The notes under the pieces: generated by a model
Told to the model about the DNA's origin: nothing
Database searches by the model: none
The model's input: only the letters and a program-made list of their open reading frames with translations
Origin: Avena insularis
Taxonomy: Eukaryota; Streptophyta; Magnoliopsida; Poales; Poaceae
DNA length: 64,000 nt
Assembly (NCBI GenBank): GCA_023614405.1
Contig: CM042688.1
Location: 74,570,781 to 74,634,780, forward strand
Reading direction: 5' to 3'
Part shown: piece after piece, positions 20,949 to 32,904 of the stretch
Layout of the letters: each line of letters begins with the position of its first letter
Position numbering within the stretch: position 1 is the first letter of the stretch
Program-made: the position numbers and the translations under genes

Positions 20949-23900
20949 TGTCAACACCGGATTTTTAATCCTGATGCCTGTTATGCCATACATCGCAATC
21001 CTGTGGATTACCATTTTGCAAGACATAACAGATTTGGATACCACAAAGACATCATCCATTACAAACCATACATAAGTTCTTACACAAATAAGGATCTCAT
21101 GATCCAGTTCTTAATACAACTCAAGCAGCGGAATAACGTAATAGTAACAATAGCGTAGGCGAAGCTCCATCTTCGGGGTCACATGCACGTCGACGATGGG
21201 AGATGATCCTAGTTGTCGTGAACTTTCCTACGGCCCATCATCCTGGTACTCCTCTTCATAGTCCGCCACAAGAATAGCTGGACAAAGCCATGAGTACTCT
21301 TTAAGTACTCGCAAACTAATACTAACAGTTAAGAGGGTTTTTGTAGTAGGATACTAAGCTCTAGGGTTGTTTTGCAAAAAACCAGATTTTACCTCTACTA
21401 AGTTCAGAAGCAACGGAAACTAGTTGAAAGTTTTATAACACCTAAGTGGGAATTTGAATTTCATATCACAACTCTGTTGTGGTCAAGTCAAAGTCTCATT
21501 TCATTTCATAAGTCATTTTGAAAACATCTGACGGGGAACAGTATGGCCAATCTAATCGTCCATAATCATGGACGCTGCTATTCGAATAGTTTGACACTCT
21601 GCAGAGATTGTACACTTTCAACACAACATTCGATACATCTGTTAGGAACAAATCCTGAATTCACCATACTCAGTATGCGGATAATCAATCCTAACCTTTC
21701 AATTACACGCCCTAGTATAGGCACCTCTCCTATGAGTTTGGCCTCCCAACCATGACCAACTGTCATCTTGGGTACTGCACAGGTGGACAATCTTCACAAG
21801 GTAGCCTCAGCTCAGACCTTGGCCGCGAGGGAACCCATACTAAGATATATAACTTTCTAGTCAAGCCCTACCCAATTTTCAGGTATTGTGGTTGTACGAT
21901 AAAATTGGAATGGTATCGCATCTAGACAACCACCAGTTTTATCAAGGGCTAAGGCTCATGCCTCAACATTTTCATCATCAAAATCATCTGGTGTTCGAGA
22001 ACACATGTCAAAACATTTCAGTAGAATGACTCATCATTCTAAGGTTTTCATAACCATTTTCACCAAGTATTCCCATCTAAAGTTGATCAAGTTTTATGCT
22101 TAGCACTAGCATCTACAAGTGGTGGTAACTACTAATGAGGGGTGGTAAACACGTGGAGATTTGCTAAGTTCAATCTCATGCCTTAGGATGACATCAAGAT
22201 TATCTAACTTAGGCCAAATTTAATGCTCTTTATGCTACCTTCCAATATCTCTAGTATTTACAATTCACTATATAAACTCTAAGAGAAAGCTTTGATAAAG
22301 AAATAAAGTATAAAGCTTGTAAGTAAAACTAGGATTGGGTATTATCAAATGTGTCTCACCAAGCATGCTTAATGCCTTGCATAGGTCATCTAACTTTCAT
22401 AGTTGCAAGTGTTAACTTGCAAGGTTTCAAGTATTGGCTTGCCTTGAGCAGTGCAGTGGTTGAAGTTCTCCTCGGCTTATTCCTCGTAGTATACTCCTTC
22501 CTCCTCGTATCCTTGGTCGGTACTAGCGTCTATAAATAAATACCATGTACACAATCACCAAACAATACTTAACTATTTTCAATCATCACACAAAGGTGCA
22601 CTATAGATGATCTAGCATCATCACTTAACATTACAAGATTAAAGCAATTGTCTTGTTTATTTTAATTTGAGAAAAGTAATTTCTACTCATTGAAAAACTA
22701 CTTAAGATTTAATACTCTCCAACTCAAACATGGGATCATGTTGACACATGTCATCACCACATATTTCAGTCCATGGGAATGTGATTTAAAGTGGTGTCAC
22801 AATTTAATAAGGTTTAACCTTTTTATTTTAAATAAATAAAGTGACAAGAAATGCCTATGTGGCATTCTTTTATTACTTGAACATTATTTCTATAAGTAAA
22901 CCCATATGTTTTTATATATTCTGAAAGGTATGATCAAATGTGATTTTTGAGAGTTTGGAATCAACTCAAAAGCTCTTATGGTTGAATTTTGAAAAATGTT
23001 TGAATGTAGAAAAGCTTCTTCCTTGTTATTTTTACCAAGGTTGATCTATAGATCCAAATGATTTGAATCCAACGGGCTTGGATTAAGCATTTCAGTACCT
23101 TTCTAAAAAAATTGGTTTCATGTATTTTGGTTCATTGAATCGAGCTGGGTTGATTTTTGAATCTATGTACAGAACTGTATTTGAAATTAAATGGAAAAAT
23201 ATAAATTTCAACTATTGGGTCACGCGGGAGACGTTAATGGGTCGGCCCAGTGTCACTCCGTAGCGCGGGGCTCAGCTGACAGGGGGATCCACCAGTTAGT
23301 GCCTCATAACACGCGAAGCGGTACGGGGCGATGTGGGATGTTGGGTTAGAGTGGGGATCAACGGCTGGGGTTCGTCGTCGATTTAAGGACCATCGGCGAG
23401 CTCTAACCCTAGCGGCTCGGTGTGGGTGCATAGGGGGCATACGGGCTGCTAGCGGCATGGCTGAGGGATGGGCAGGCGACGGTGGCGACATGGCTACGGG
23501 CTGCTAGCGGCATGGCTGAGGGTGGCGATCGACGCGCGGTCTTCTGGCGGTGCTCTAGGATTTTAATGCGGGCTTAGGGGCGTGGTATCGGTCAAAGTGA
23601 GTTGGCGCCTGAGCGGTAGAGGCGGCGCTTCGATGGCGTAGCGGTGGCTGTGAGGCGTTGACGGCGAATGGGGGTGTCTCCCGGTCGTATGGCGACGGTG
23701 GGCACGGGTTGCCAGTGGCGGTGCTGCGGCGCGCATGTGCGGCGCTCGGTTTCAGATGGCACTATGGCACTGGGCGCGGGGTTTTATCGGTGGTCCACGG
23801 CTGGGCCTGGCTCGGGAGGGACAGGCTGGCGGTCTCCCGCACATGGCGAGAGAGGGAGGCGTCACATGCGACGACCAAGTTGGCAAGGTGGACTCGTTTT

Positions 23901-24655
23901 GGCATGGCCATGCTGCTAGGGGGTAGGGGATGGGTTAGTTAGGTCCTGGTTCGATCCAGAGGGGATAAAGTGATCAAATGGGGTTTAAATGGGAGACAAG
24001 TTTGGCCAGAATACTATTCAAAATAGTGAAATTGATTTGGTTTAAATTCTGCCTGCCAAGTGTTTGATGAAATGGCCGCAAGAAACTTCTTTTTGAATTT
24101 TGAAAAGATTTTTGGTGGGTGTGCTAGGCATGATCTTGAGACTCTGTGGTTGCTTGGGGTTTGAAAATTGAGCTTGTTTGAGTGGTTTTTGAAATAGTGG
24201 TATCTTCCCATATGAAATAGATTCAATTTTAAACTATCATTTAAACTTATCATTTGAATGTTTTTGGCAGATCACAAAGTGGGCCTTGGTACCTCAAAGT
24301 ATGTGTACTAGCAAGGGGTGCAAAGATCCACAATTGTTTTTGTTAATTTTTGAGTACTAGGAATAGCCAAAGTAGGCATGATAGTTAATTTGGCAAAAAT
24401 GACCATTCACTTCATTTATTTATTTGAGTTGTTTTTCTTTGGGAAAAGTTTGGGAATGGTTTAGATGATGTTTATTTCACCTAAGAATCATTTTACAAGC
24501 AATGAATCATAGAACCATGGAAATTCAATGAACTCCTAATTTAAATGCACATACACATGAATGCTTTCATATTTTGAGATGGAAAAGTTTTTGTTAACCC
24601 TAATTTTGATGATTTGGATCTTGATTAACTTGGATTAAAGTTTTGGGATGTTACA
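20949..24655 (-). repeat. Right LTR (5' LTR) of element A
   Basis: On the plus strand it starts TGTCAACACCGG and ends GGGATGTTACA. Near 23430-23525 a block beginning ACGGGCTGCTAGCGGCATGG and ending GGCTGAGGG occurs twice, while about 250 bp present in the left LTR are missing. Confidence 0.92.
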
Positions 24656-24660
24656 TGTGC

Positions 24661-25812
24661 ATTCCTCAATGCAATCTCTTAGAAGATAATCAATCCTGAA
24701 GATCTACTACGGTTTTAGAATGATGCGGTCCAATGTCATGTCAGTTTCGAGTTGGTGTTCCCACCATCCTTCTTCAATATTATGACGCGCCTACTGGTTC
24801 ACCTAGTCGAAGATATTTCCATTCTCGGTCCTGTATTTCTACACAATATGTTTCCCTTTGAGAGGTTCGTGGGAATCTTAAAGAAATATGTTCGTAACCG
24901 TGCTAGGCCAGAAGGAAGCATCTCCAAGGGCTATGGAACATAGGAGGTCATTAAGTTTTGTGTTGACTTCATTCCTGACCTTAGGCCAATTGGTCTTCCT
25001 CAATCGCAGTATGAGGGGAGACAGAGTGGAAAGTGTACTCTAGGAAGGAAATCAATAATATGTAGGAACAGACATTCTTACACCGAAGCACATTATACAG
25101 TTCTATAGAATTCTATCTTGGAAGCCCCGTACATCGAGGAACACAAGAAATTTTTACGCTCCAATAACCCTGGAAAGCATGACTCTTGGATTAGAGATGA
25201 ACACATGAATAGTTTCGGTGGTTGGTTGCAACATCTTCGACTATATCGACTTTCCAAGGGTACGAGATAAATGGGTATACATTTTACACGATCGCCCAAG
25301 ACAAAAAGAGCACCAACAAAAACAGTGGTGTCCGCTTTGATGCAACAGAGAACAATGGGTCAAAGACCACATATTATGGTTACATAGAGGAGATATGGGA
25401 ACTTGACTATGGACCTACTTTTAAGGTCCCCTTGTTTCGATGCAAATGGGTCAAACTGACAGGAGGAGGGGTTGAGATAGACAAGAAGTACGGAATGACA
25501 TCATTGGATCTCAAAAATCTTGGGTACTTAAACGAACTATTCGTCCTAGCCAATGATGTGGCTCAGGTTTTCTATGTGAAGGACATGTCTACCAAACCTA
25601 GAAAAATAAAAAATAAGCAAAATAATACATCAGACGATGAGCCAAAGCGCCACATAGTTCTTTCAGGAAAAAGAAACATTGTGGGAGTGGAGGACAAGAT
25701 GCATATGTTAGAAGATTGTGCTAAGTTTCATGAAATTCGGCCCTTCACAGTGAAGGATGACCCAAGCATCATGTTAATCAATGAAGATGCTCCATGGATA
25801 CGGCGGAATTAG
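24661..25812 (+). pseudogene. CACTA transposase, C-terminal part (outer element)
   Basis: It continues the transposase after chromovirus A. A first section matches the domain of unknown function DUF4218 (LLVHLVEDISILGP, HNMFPFERFVGILKKYVRNR, RPEGSISKGYGT, then a stop where EEV is expected). A short deletion follows GGWLQH at about 25235. An open frame of 196 codons to the stop at 25812 then contains the DUF4216 region (YYGYIEEIWELDYGP, KVPLFRCKWVKLTGG, VLANDVAQVFYVKD). Both domains typically follow the DDE core in plant CACTA transposases. The last frame is the longest intact piece of this gene. Confidence 0.88.
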
Positions 25813-26540
25813 AAAGGGACACACGCGAAGAAATGATGTGTAATAATTGTAACATTTTATGAATGAAGATGCTCCATGTGTCCATTTTTATAGTGTTGTC
25901 TGCAAACCATCTTGAGTGTGTTAGTCCCATTTTGTGACTGGACCGGGACTAAAGGGGGGGGCCTTTAGTCCCGATTCGTACTTACCATTAAGATCTGATC
26001 TCCAAACGCACGTGGTCACATATTAGGGAGTGCCTCTATGACCATTTTTTTGGAGATGCTGGAGGACTGGGCTCCGGCAGCATCTCCCTGGAACTGGCCG
26101 TAGTGGTGTCCCTGCTCTCGCACACCATCTTGCAGCTTGTAAATTCTCTAACTAGATCAATACGCCTGGAAGCTAACTAGCTAGTTTCACATATTAGGGA
26201 GTTCCTCTATGGCCAGCTTGTTGGAGATGCCGGAGGACTGGGCTCCGGCGGCATCTCCCTCAAGCTGGCCGTAGTGGTGTCCCTGCTCTCGAAAACCATC
26301 TTGGAGATGTCTCAAACTGGCTGGAGGACTGAACTCACAAGGATGCCTATTTATAGTACAAGCAGCTCGGCATAGTGTCGACACTCACGACATAATGTCT
26401 TGGTGAAACCATCCGGGACAAGGTACAAGCCGCACGACATAATGTCGACACTCACCCCTATTATTAGTGCTGCCTGGCGCAGTCTGCCGTAATCCCTTTA
26501 GTCGCGGTTGGTTTATCCAACCGGGACTAAAGGTGAACCC
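25813..26540. repeat. CACTA intergenic region with duplicated block
   Basis: This follows the transposase stop. It holds CCGGGACTAAAGG motifs in both orientations and a roughly 90-bp block found twice (about 26030-26118 and 26203-26305), centred on GGAGGACTGGGCTCCGGC and TGGCCGTAGTGGTGTCCCTG. I see no gene on the plus strand. Confidence 0.65.
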
Positions 26541-26712
26541 TCTCTTTATAGGCATTTACCTCTATTTATAGGCCTTTTCCTCTATTTATAGGCTGCTCGA
26601 TCCAGCCTCCCGCCTCTTTCCTCTATTTATAGGTCGCTCGATCCAAATTTCGCCTACTTTCCTCTATTTATAGGCTGCTCTATTTATAGGATGCTCTATT
26701 TATAGGCATTAG
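26541..26712 (-). promoter_or_regulatory. Cluster of seven TATA-like motifs (minus strand)
   Basis: CTCTATTTATAGG (minus strand CCTATAAATAGAG) occurs six times, plus one degenerate copy, within 170 bp: near 26542, 26560, 26580, 26621, 26662, 26679 and 26694. CCTATAAATAGAG is a good plant TATA box. The cluster lies about 225 bp beyond the 3' end of the antisense ORF, not upstream of it, so it would not serve that ORF. Confidence 0.6.
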
Positions 26713-26935
26713 GAGTCGTCGTCCTGTTTGATTGAGCAAGATGTATTAGTTTCAATACTACGACATTTAATTGTTGTAGGCAGGTTTCAAAAAAACAGCA
26801 TTTGATCACCTGAGCGAACTCACAAGAATACAACAACATCTTCATATCTAGTCCCGGGACTAGGTACCACTCAAGACATTTATTAATATTAAAAACCGGG
26901 ACTAAAGCCGCCTTTAGTCATAATCATGCCTAGTA

Positions 26936-27304
26936 CTATAGTATGCAGCTTGTGGTCTTCTTCGCCATCGCCATCGCCACCGCCATCACCCTCGCACTGG
27001 CGACCTCCCTTTCCCCCCGGTTAGCGAAGAAGGCATTCCAGGTGTCATAGTTGTTGGGATCCCACTAGGGATCCATCTGCTGCTCCGGCGTGAGCTCGTG
27101 GTAGAAGTGGTTCATGATGGCTTCAAGGCGTGCACCTTGAGGGAGGAGGGACAGAACCTCCTCCAAAGCCAAGATCCGGGCGGCCGGTAGCGGCTGGACA
27201 GTGGTAGCTAGGCGCAGGCGCCTTGGTCTCCTCGAGGGTTAGAATGGCCCAAGAGGGCGCTGCCCATTGTTGTGAGAGAGGAAGGTGGATGTGTGGATAG
27301 CCAT
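26936..27304 (-). pseudogene. Antisense ORF between the two CACTA genes (unknown protein, two stops)
   Basis: On the minus strand a single frame runs from ATG (27302-27304) to TAG (26936-26938), 122 codons, interrupted by only two in-frame stops (after GQRPLGPF and after EQQMDP). The readable blocks are AIHTSTFLSHNNGQRPLGPF, LALEEVLSLLPQGARLEAIM, NHFYHELTPEQQMDP and WDPNNYDTWNAFFANRGERE. There are no frameshifts, which is unusual here. The composition, with Trp, Tyr and His in mixed context, looks like protein rather than chance. I cannot name a family. It could be a captured host exon or an accessory CACTA protein. The inner copy does not retain this region. Confidence 0.6.
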
Positions 27305-27489
27305 GGCGATCACCCTAGATATAGAGGAAAAGGGTGGAAAAACTTAAGGAAGCGTGGGAAATGGCGGAATATCTTTAGTCCCGTTAGTGACGACAACCGG
27401 GACTAAAAGCTCGTAAAAAGGAAAGGGCGGAAAACTTCGAGGGAAGCGGTGGAAATGGCGAAATATCTTTAGTCCCTAAGTAGTGACCA

Positions 27490-28195
27490 ATAGAACTAAA
27501 AACAAAATTTACAAATGAAATAATTTATATATAGTGCAAACACATGTATAGATATTATATTAAGATTCTTTATATTTTTTTGATAATAATAGACATATTA
27601 TTTGGTTTATTTGGATTTTTACAATAGAATATATGATTTTCCAAAGTTTAATATTTGATTTGAATTAAAAAAGAAAATTTAAAAAAGAATAAATTTATAA
27701 ATGATGAGAACAGATTTATGGATATTATATTAAGATTCTTTATATTTTATGATAATAATAAACATATTATTTGTTTTATTTGTATTTTTACAATAGAAAT
27801 GATTTTCCAAAGTTTTATATTTAATTTGAATTAAAAAACAAAATTTACAAATGAAATAATTTATAAATGATGCAAACAGATGTATGGATATTATATTAAG
27901 ATTCTTTATATTTTTCTGATAATAATAGACATATTATTTGTTTTATTTGGATTTTTACAATAGAAGATATGATTTTCCAAAGTTTCATATTTGATTTGAA
28001 TTAAAAAAGAAAATTTACAAATGAATTAATTTATAAATGATGCGAACAGATGTATGGATATTATATTAAGATTCTTTATATTTTGCCAATATTAATAAAC
28101 GTATTATTTGTTTTATTTGGATTTTTTACAATAGAAGATATGATTTTCCAAAGTTTTATATTTGATTTGAATTAAAAAAAGAAAATTTACAAAAA
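27490..28195. repeat. Four or more tandem units of about 168 bp (outer copy)
   Basis: Units are recognised at about 27509, 27686, 27857 and 28025 by AATTTATAAATGATGNNAACAG followed by GGATATTATATTAAGATTC. They are homologous to 5317-5820, with one more unit. Confidence 0.9.
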
Positions 28196-28400
28196 ATAAA
28201 CTAGTCGCGGGTCATGGCTGGACCCGGGACTAGAGGGTGTCTGCACGCCAGAAAAACGGTTTAATTTAAAAAAAACTAGTCCCTAGCCGTGGCTTAACCC
28301 GCGACTAAATGGGAGGTTATTAGTCGCGGGTTAAGCCATGGCCCGCAACTAATGATCCTCTAGTCGCGGGAGGTGGCTTAGCCCGAGACTAAAGGGGGGT

Positions 28401-28412
28401 CCTATATAATAC
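28401..28412 (+). promoter_or_regulatory. TATA box of the CACTA second gene
   Basis: CCTATATAATAC sits about 30 bp before the block homologous to the 5' untranslated exon of the inner copy. It follows a cluster of AGTCGCGGG/CCCGCGACTA inverted motifs. In the inner copy the same place reads CCTTATATTC, a weaker box. Confidence 0.6.
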
Positions 28413-28429
28413 TGCGCGCCAGGGGAGGT

Positions 28430-31400
28430 TCTTCCCAGCACTTGGCATTCCTCGACGAAGACGAAGACGAAGCACATCACAAGCGACGCATCGAAGACAC
28501 GCTGGGAGAGGTGCTGTTCGGCCACCGATTCCACCACCGCCTGTCAGGCGTGCTCGGTGTCAGCCGCTCCGCCTTCGCCTGCGCCAGCGCCTGCCATTGC
28601 ACCTCACAAGGCTAGCCGGCGTCGGTGAGCTCGAGGGTGGTTTTTTTACCACAAATAATATTAGCTAGGGTTATTATAATTAGAATTATTGTTTTAGTTA
28701 TTAGGATTAGGATTAGGATTATTGTTTTAGTTATTAGGATTATATTGTTTTACCACAAATAATATTAGGGTTATTATAATTAGGATTATTGTTTTACCAC
28801 AAATAATATTAGGGTTATTGTTTTTCTTGTTTTAGTTATTAGGATTATTGTCTTACCACAAATAATATTAGGGTTATTAATTAGGGTTATTGTTTTTTGT
28901 TTTAGTTATTAAGATTATTGTTTTACCATAAATAATATTAGGGTTATTTTTTGTTTTAGTTATTTAGATTATTGTTTTACCACAAATAATATTAGGTTTA
29001 TTAATTAGGGTTATTTTTTTAGTTATTAAGATTATTGTTTTACCACAAATAATATTAGGGTTATTAATTAGGGTTATTGTTTTTTGTATTAGTTATTAGG
29101 ATTATTGTTTTACCGCAAATAATATTAGGGTTATTAATTAGTGTTATTAGGGTTACTATTTTTTTGTTTTAGTTATTAGGTTATTGTTTTTCTAACCTGT
29201 TTAACTCTCTTTCTGTTATAGTTAATTAAGTCATGGATCCATTCGAAGATCCTGGTCGCATTGGTGAAGGTTTTCTTCAGGGCATGATAAGAGGTGAAAT
29301 TCCTCTTAATATTACTACCGGTGAAGATATTTTTCTCGAGAAAGAGATTTCCTCATATCTGAATCCATCCGGTGATGGACTAGAGGAAAACCTGATGTGC
29401 TAAGGGAAGTCCGATGGACTAAGGGCAAACAAAAAACAACAATAATGATGGCCCCTCGACAGGATCCGGCGAGGTACATATATATAAAGCCTCGTGTTAC
29501 CTCTATTCATTAATTGATCTAGATATATCAATATATATATATATATATATTAATCACTCTCTCTTCTTATTTTAGCCCACCGAATCTAAGCAATTGATAG
29601 CTCGAACGAAACGAGGGCCGAACAAAAAGTTGGATGGTAACCAAAGGTTCACCATCAAAGAAATAGATGATGATGGTGAACCGATTGCTCTAGAGAAGCA
29701 CCAGAGGATGTTTACAAATCAATGCGGGGTGCTTGTTAGGGACAACCTGCCGATCACCATCCAAGGATGGAATAAGTCAAAAAAAAACCAGTGAAGAATC
29801 CAATAGTTATGTCACCAATGATGCCAAAGGTGACCTTTGGCAGAAGCTCATAGCGCATTTCATACTACCTCCAGAGTATGAAGAATTTGAGGTAGATGGT
29901 ATTACCCCAAGGCCGGGTGGGATTTAAAATAGAGTGAAAGTCAAGGAGTAGGCTCTGAGCAAGATGGCCGAACTATACCGGAACTACAAGAAAAGTTTAT
30001 ACGCGAAATATGTCGCGAAAAAGAAAACTCCAGACTTCAAAGGAGCAAACGAGAAGTTGAGAGAAAAGTGGCCCGATTTTGTAAAGTACAAGCAATCTGA
30101 TAAAGCAAAGGCAAAGTCGGCAAAGAATGCGTTAAATGCCACCAATAAGAAATACCATCATAAAATGGGGACATGTGGCTACAAGAGTGTCGTCCCTAAG
30201 TGGGAAACTATGGAGAAGAAAATGAGGGCTAGAGGCGACACTCCTGGTACAGATGGATGGCCCAAGAGGTTAAACCACTGGTGGTATGGGCATGAGGGAT
30301 CGTTGGACCCAGAATCAGGGAAGATATTATTTCATGAAAAAAATTCTAAAACCCTCCGAAGACCTTATTCAAGCAATGAATGATTCTCAATTGGGATTGT
30401 TCCATCCCGAGAGAGCGAACGACGAGATGACACACGCCCTACGAAATCCTGAAAAGGGTGGACGAACACGAGGCAAAGGCACCCGTGTGTCGTGGAAGAA
30501 AGGGTTTCCTCAGTACGATGCCAGTTACAGAAGCCGTCAGAGAAATAAGGACCGGGGTGCAGACCGGATCTCCAAGGTAGAGCAGGACCTAGCTGATCTA
30601 AAGAACCTCATGCAAGCAATTAGCCAAAGGACGTCGTCAACTCACCCGCGGGCTGATGTTCCTGGATTGGATCTTAGCCAGCGGAGAAGAAGCATCGGTT
30701 CCACGGAGGTCCGGGCTGATGATCATGCACTGCTGGATGATGCACCGACTCCTCGCTACCCCGTGGATGATGTCAAAGAGATGGCACAATGTGAGCTACA
30801 TCAGCCAATGAACAACATGTCCTTCAAAGTGGCGATCGATAGTGCTTTACCTTGTCTACCTGGAGCACTCCATCATTCACTTTCGATTCCACCTGGCTAT
30901 GCTCGTGTCACGGTGGATGACATAGTGGAGGATTTTATGACCTAGAGATTGGCATCGCCACGCTGAAGGCCTTAGGAAACTAGGAGATGTCAAGCGCAAC
31001 ATCATTCTATGTAAGAAGAAGTACATCAAGTTTCCGTGCTTACGCCAAGGCCACCGACTCGAGGAATCAAGTCCGCCCCGCATCGAATATCACAACCTCC
31101 AAGTCCACCCCAACCTGATTATCATCAACCTCCAAGTTCACTACTCACTGTTGATGATCACCACAAAAGGAGTACATCAACTCGATCTCCGCCCACGCAA
31201 TACTCGATGTCCGCCCACCTCCGCGCATACTACTACCTCGTCGAAGAAACGGAAGGTCGACGCTTCCCCGCGCCCCACATCGAAGAAAGGTCAAACGACG
31301 AAGATAGTCGACATCCCACCGGCTCTTCAAAAGAGACCTTATGACAAGACCGATGAGGAAACTAATGCGGATGTGGCTGCCCAAGTTAAGGCGCATTTTC

Positions 31401-32904
31401 TACCTAAAAATCCTGAGCCAAAGACTAGGTATATGATGAAAAACCAAAAGTGGGCTAAGTCCTTTCTTGAGCAACCATCCCAGATATCGATGAACTGGAA
31501 TCGACTATGACCGAGATTATTAAGCAATCAAAGAATAAAAAAGCACAAGTGCAAAAAGCGGAAGCAAGTTGCCTAGCTCGTGAGCACGTAGAATCAATCG
31601 GTCGCCTCATTAAGTCATTTCTGACCTCGACAAGGCCTTCAGAGCTGAAATAGATATGGACATGCAAATAATGGACCCCAGAGCCCGTACTAATGCTACA
31701 CTAATGGGCATCACTATATCGCAGGCCAAAGCACTTGCTACCGAAGCAAATATGTCTCTTGGTTAATATTTAGGCTATGAAGATACGCCAGTGAGTTAGA
31801 TAGTACGGCATTATGTCCAAGGGGATCCTCTAGTCAGTAATGAGGAGCTTGCGCATCTATCCACACATATGCAAAATCTGCACGAATGGTACATGTCGCA
31901 AGCAGTAAAAAGCATCGTAAAGATTGATTTCCGTGGACGTTAGAAAGGAGCATCACTTCAAACCATACTGATACAGTTCAAATGACCGAATCGTTTTCAG
32001 TTATACAACAAGCATGCACTCGACAAATATATCATTGGTTGCTACTGTCTGTAAGTGATTTATTTCTATAATTAAGTTTGTAGCTCAGGTCATTCATTGC
32101 ATTTAATATATTATCCTAACTATATATCCTTTTGTATGATAATATATTCTGCAGAATGAAGATGCTTGAATGCAAAAGAGCTAGAAGATATGATGTTGGG
32201 TTCATTGACCCATATATCGTTAATGAATATACGTTAAAGAATCACCCCAAGGATGTGGAGGAAGACTCAGTGTTCTTAACTAAAATAATTTTGTTAAGGA
32301 AACTATTTCACAACTTCAAGTGAGTGTTTCTATCTTGTACACATTTTATTTTGCTTACTCGATGAGCTATGCATGTATGCTTATGTAAACATCCAGATTC
32401 CACCGATCTTGCTAAACATTCAAGTTCAAAAGTCCCTAGTTGAAGTCCACGACTCATTGTTGGGACCAAGAGCAAAGGAGCAACATGAAAGCAATGCTCC
32501 ATAAGTAATTTCAATCATTATCGCATTATATCAGCCTCTTTCGCTCATTTCCTAATACCAAGTAACTAATAACTCCTTTGTTCATTTTCTTTGCCGAGTA
32601 GGTGTTGGACACGATTCAGACAGAAAATACCAGGTCTATTCAAAGAGGAGCTAACTTATAAAATGGTGAAGAGTTTACAACAGCCATTGGGAACTCATTT
32701 ATGTGGATACTACGTCTGCGAGTACATCCGAGAATTGACCAGTGAGCGGAAAGTAGACTCACATTATATTTATGGTTTATGGAGAAATTAGAGCTGCATC
32801 CGCATACGAGCAGTTCAAGAGGAGTCAAGGGATTTATGATGAAGGAGGTCCTTGATGTACATGGAGATCATTATGCGGATGACGTGGAATTCAATTTTCC
32901 TTAG
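28430..32904 (+). pseudogene. CACTA second gene, outer copy: plant transposase domain plus Ulp1-like protease
   Basis: It has the same architecture as the inner copy: untranslated exon, repeat-rich intron to about 29220, exon 1 with ATG at 29233, intron with GTACAT donor (near 29474) and acceptor at 29575, long exon 2, and exons at 32155-32319, 32397-32504 and 32602-32904. Transposase_24-type blocks are open at 29964-30383 (AELYRNYKKSLYAKY, TPGTDGWPKR). The next frame, 30286-30945, ends with the LPCLPGALHHS region. In the last exon the protease cysteine block is intact as GTHLCGYYVCEYIRELT. The histidine block has lost a base (FHW changed), and the gene ends HYADDVEFNFP. Each copy keeps motifs that the other has lost. 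Lys-rich and Arg-rich tracts suggest nuclear or DNA-binding roles. Confidence 0.8.
28640..29190. repeat. Intronic repeats of about 60-90 bp (TTATTAGGGTTATT type), outer copy
   Basis: Units built from TTTTACCACAAATAATATTA, GGGTTATTAATTAGGGTTATT and TTTTGTTTTAGTTATTAGG repeat about seven times, more regularly than in the inner copy (6470-6900). Confidence 0.85.

Larger units (their letters stand above)
11348..24655 (-). mobile_element. Complete chromovirus-type Ty3/gypsy retrotransposon (element A)
   Basis: It is bounded by LTRs of 3844 and 3707 bp with TG...CA ends and flanked by a perfect 5-bp duplication TGTGC (11343-11347 and 24656-24660). On the minus strand the order is LTR, iMet-type primer site, an extra ORF, gag with CCHC knuckle, protease, RT, RNase H, integrase, chromodomain-like tail, polypurine tract, LTR. 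Long LTRs plus this order suggest the Tekay/Del lineage of chromoviruses. It sits inside the CACTA transposase. Many stops and indels, plus loss of the RT active-site segment, make it non-autonomous. Full length is 13.3 kb. Confidence 0.9.

Noticed and set aside
27490..28195. ~168-bp tandem repeats as a centromeric satellite
   Set aside because: Nucleosome-like length but only four units, located within a CACTA element and duplicated with it.
28640..29190. Repeated TTAGGG strings suggesting interstitial telomere repeats
   Set aside because: The strings sit inside longer AT-rich intronic units and never form consecutive TTTAGGG repeats; the same units occur in the inner CACTA copy.
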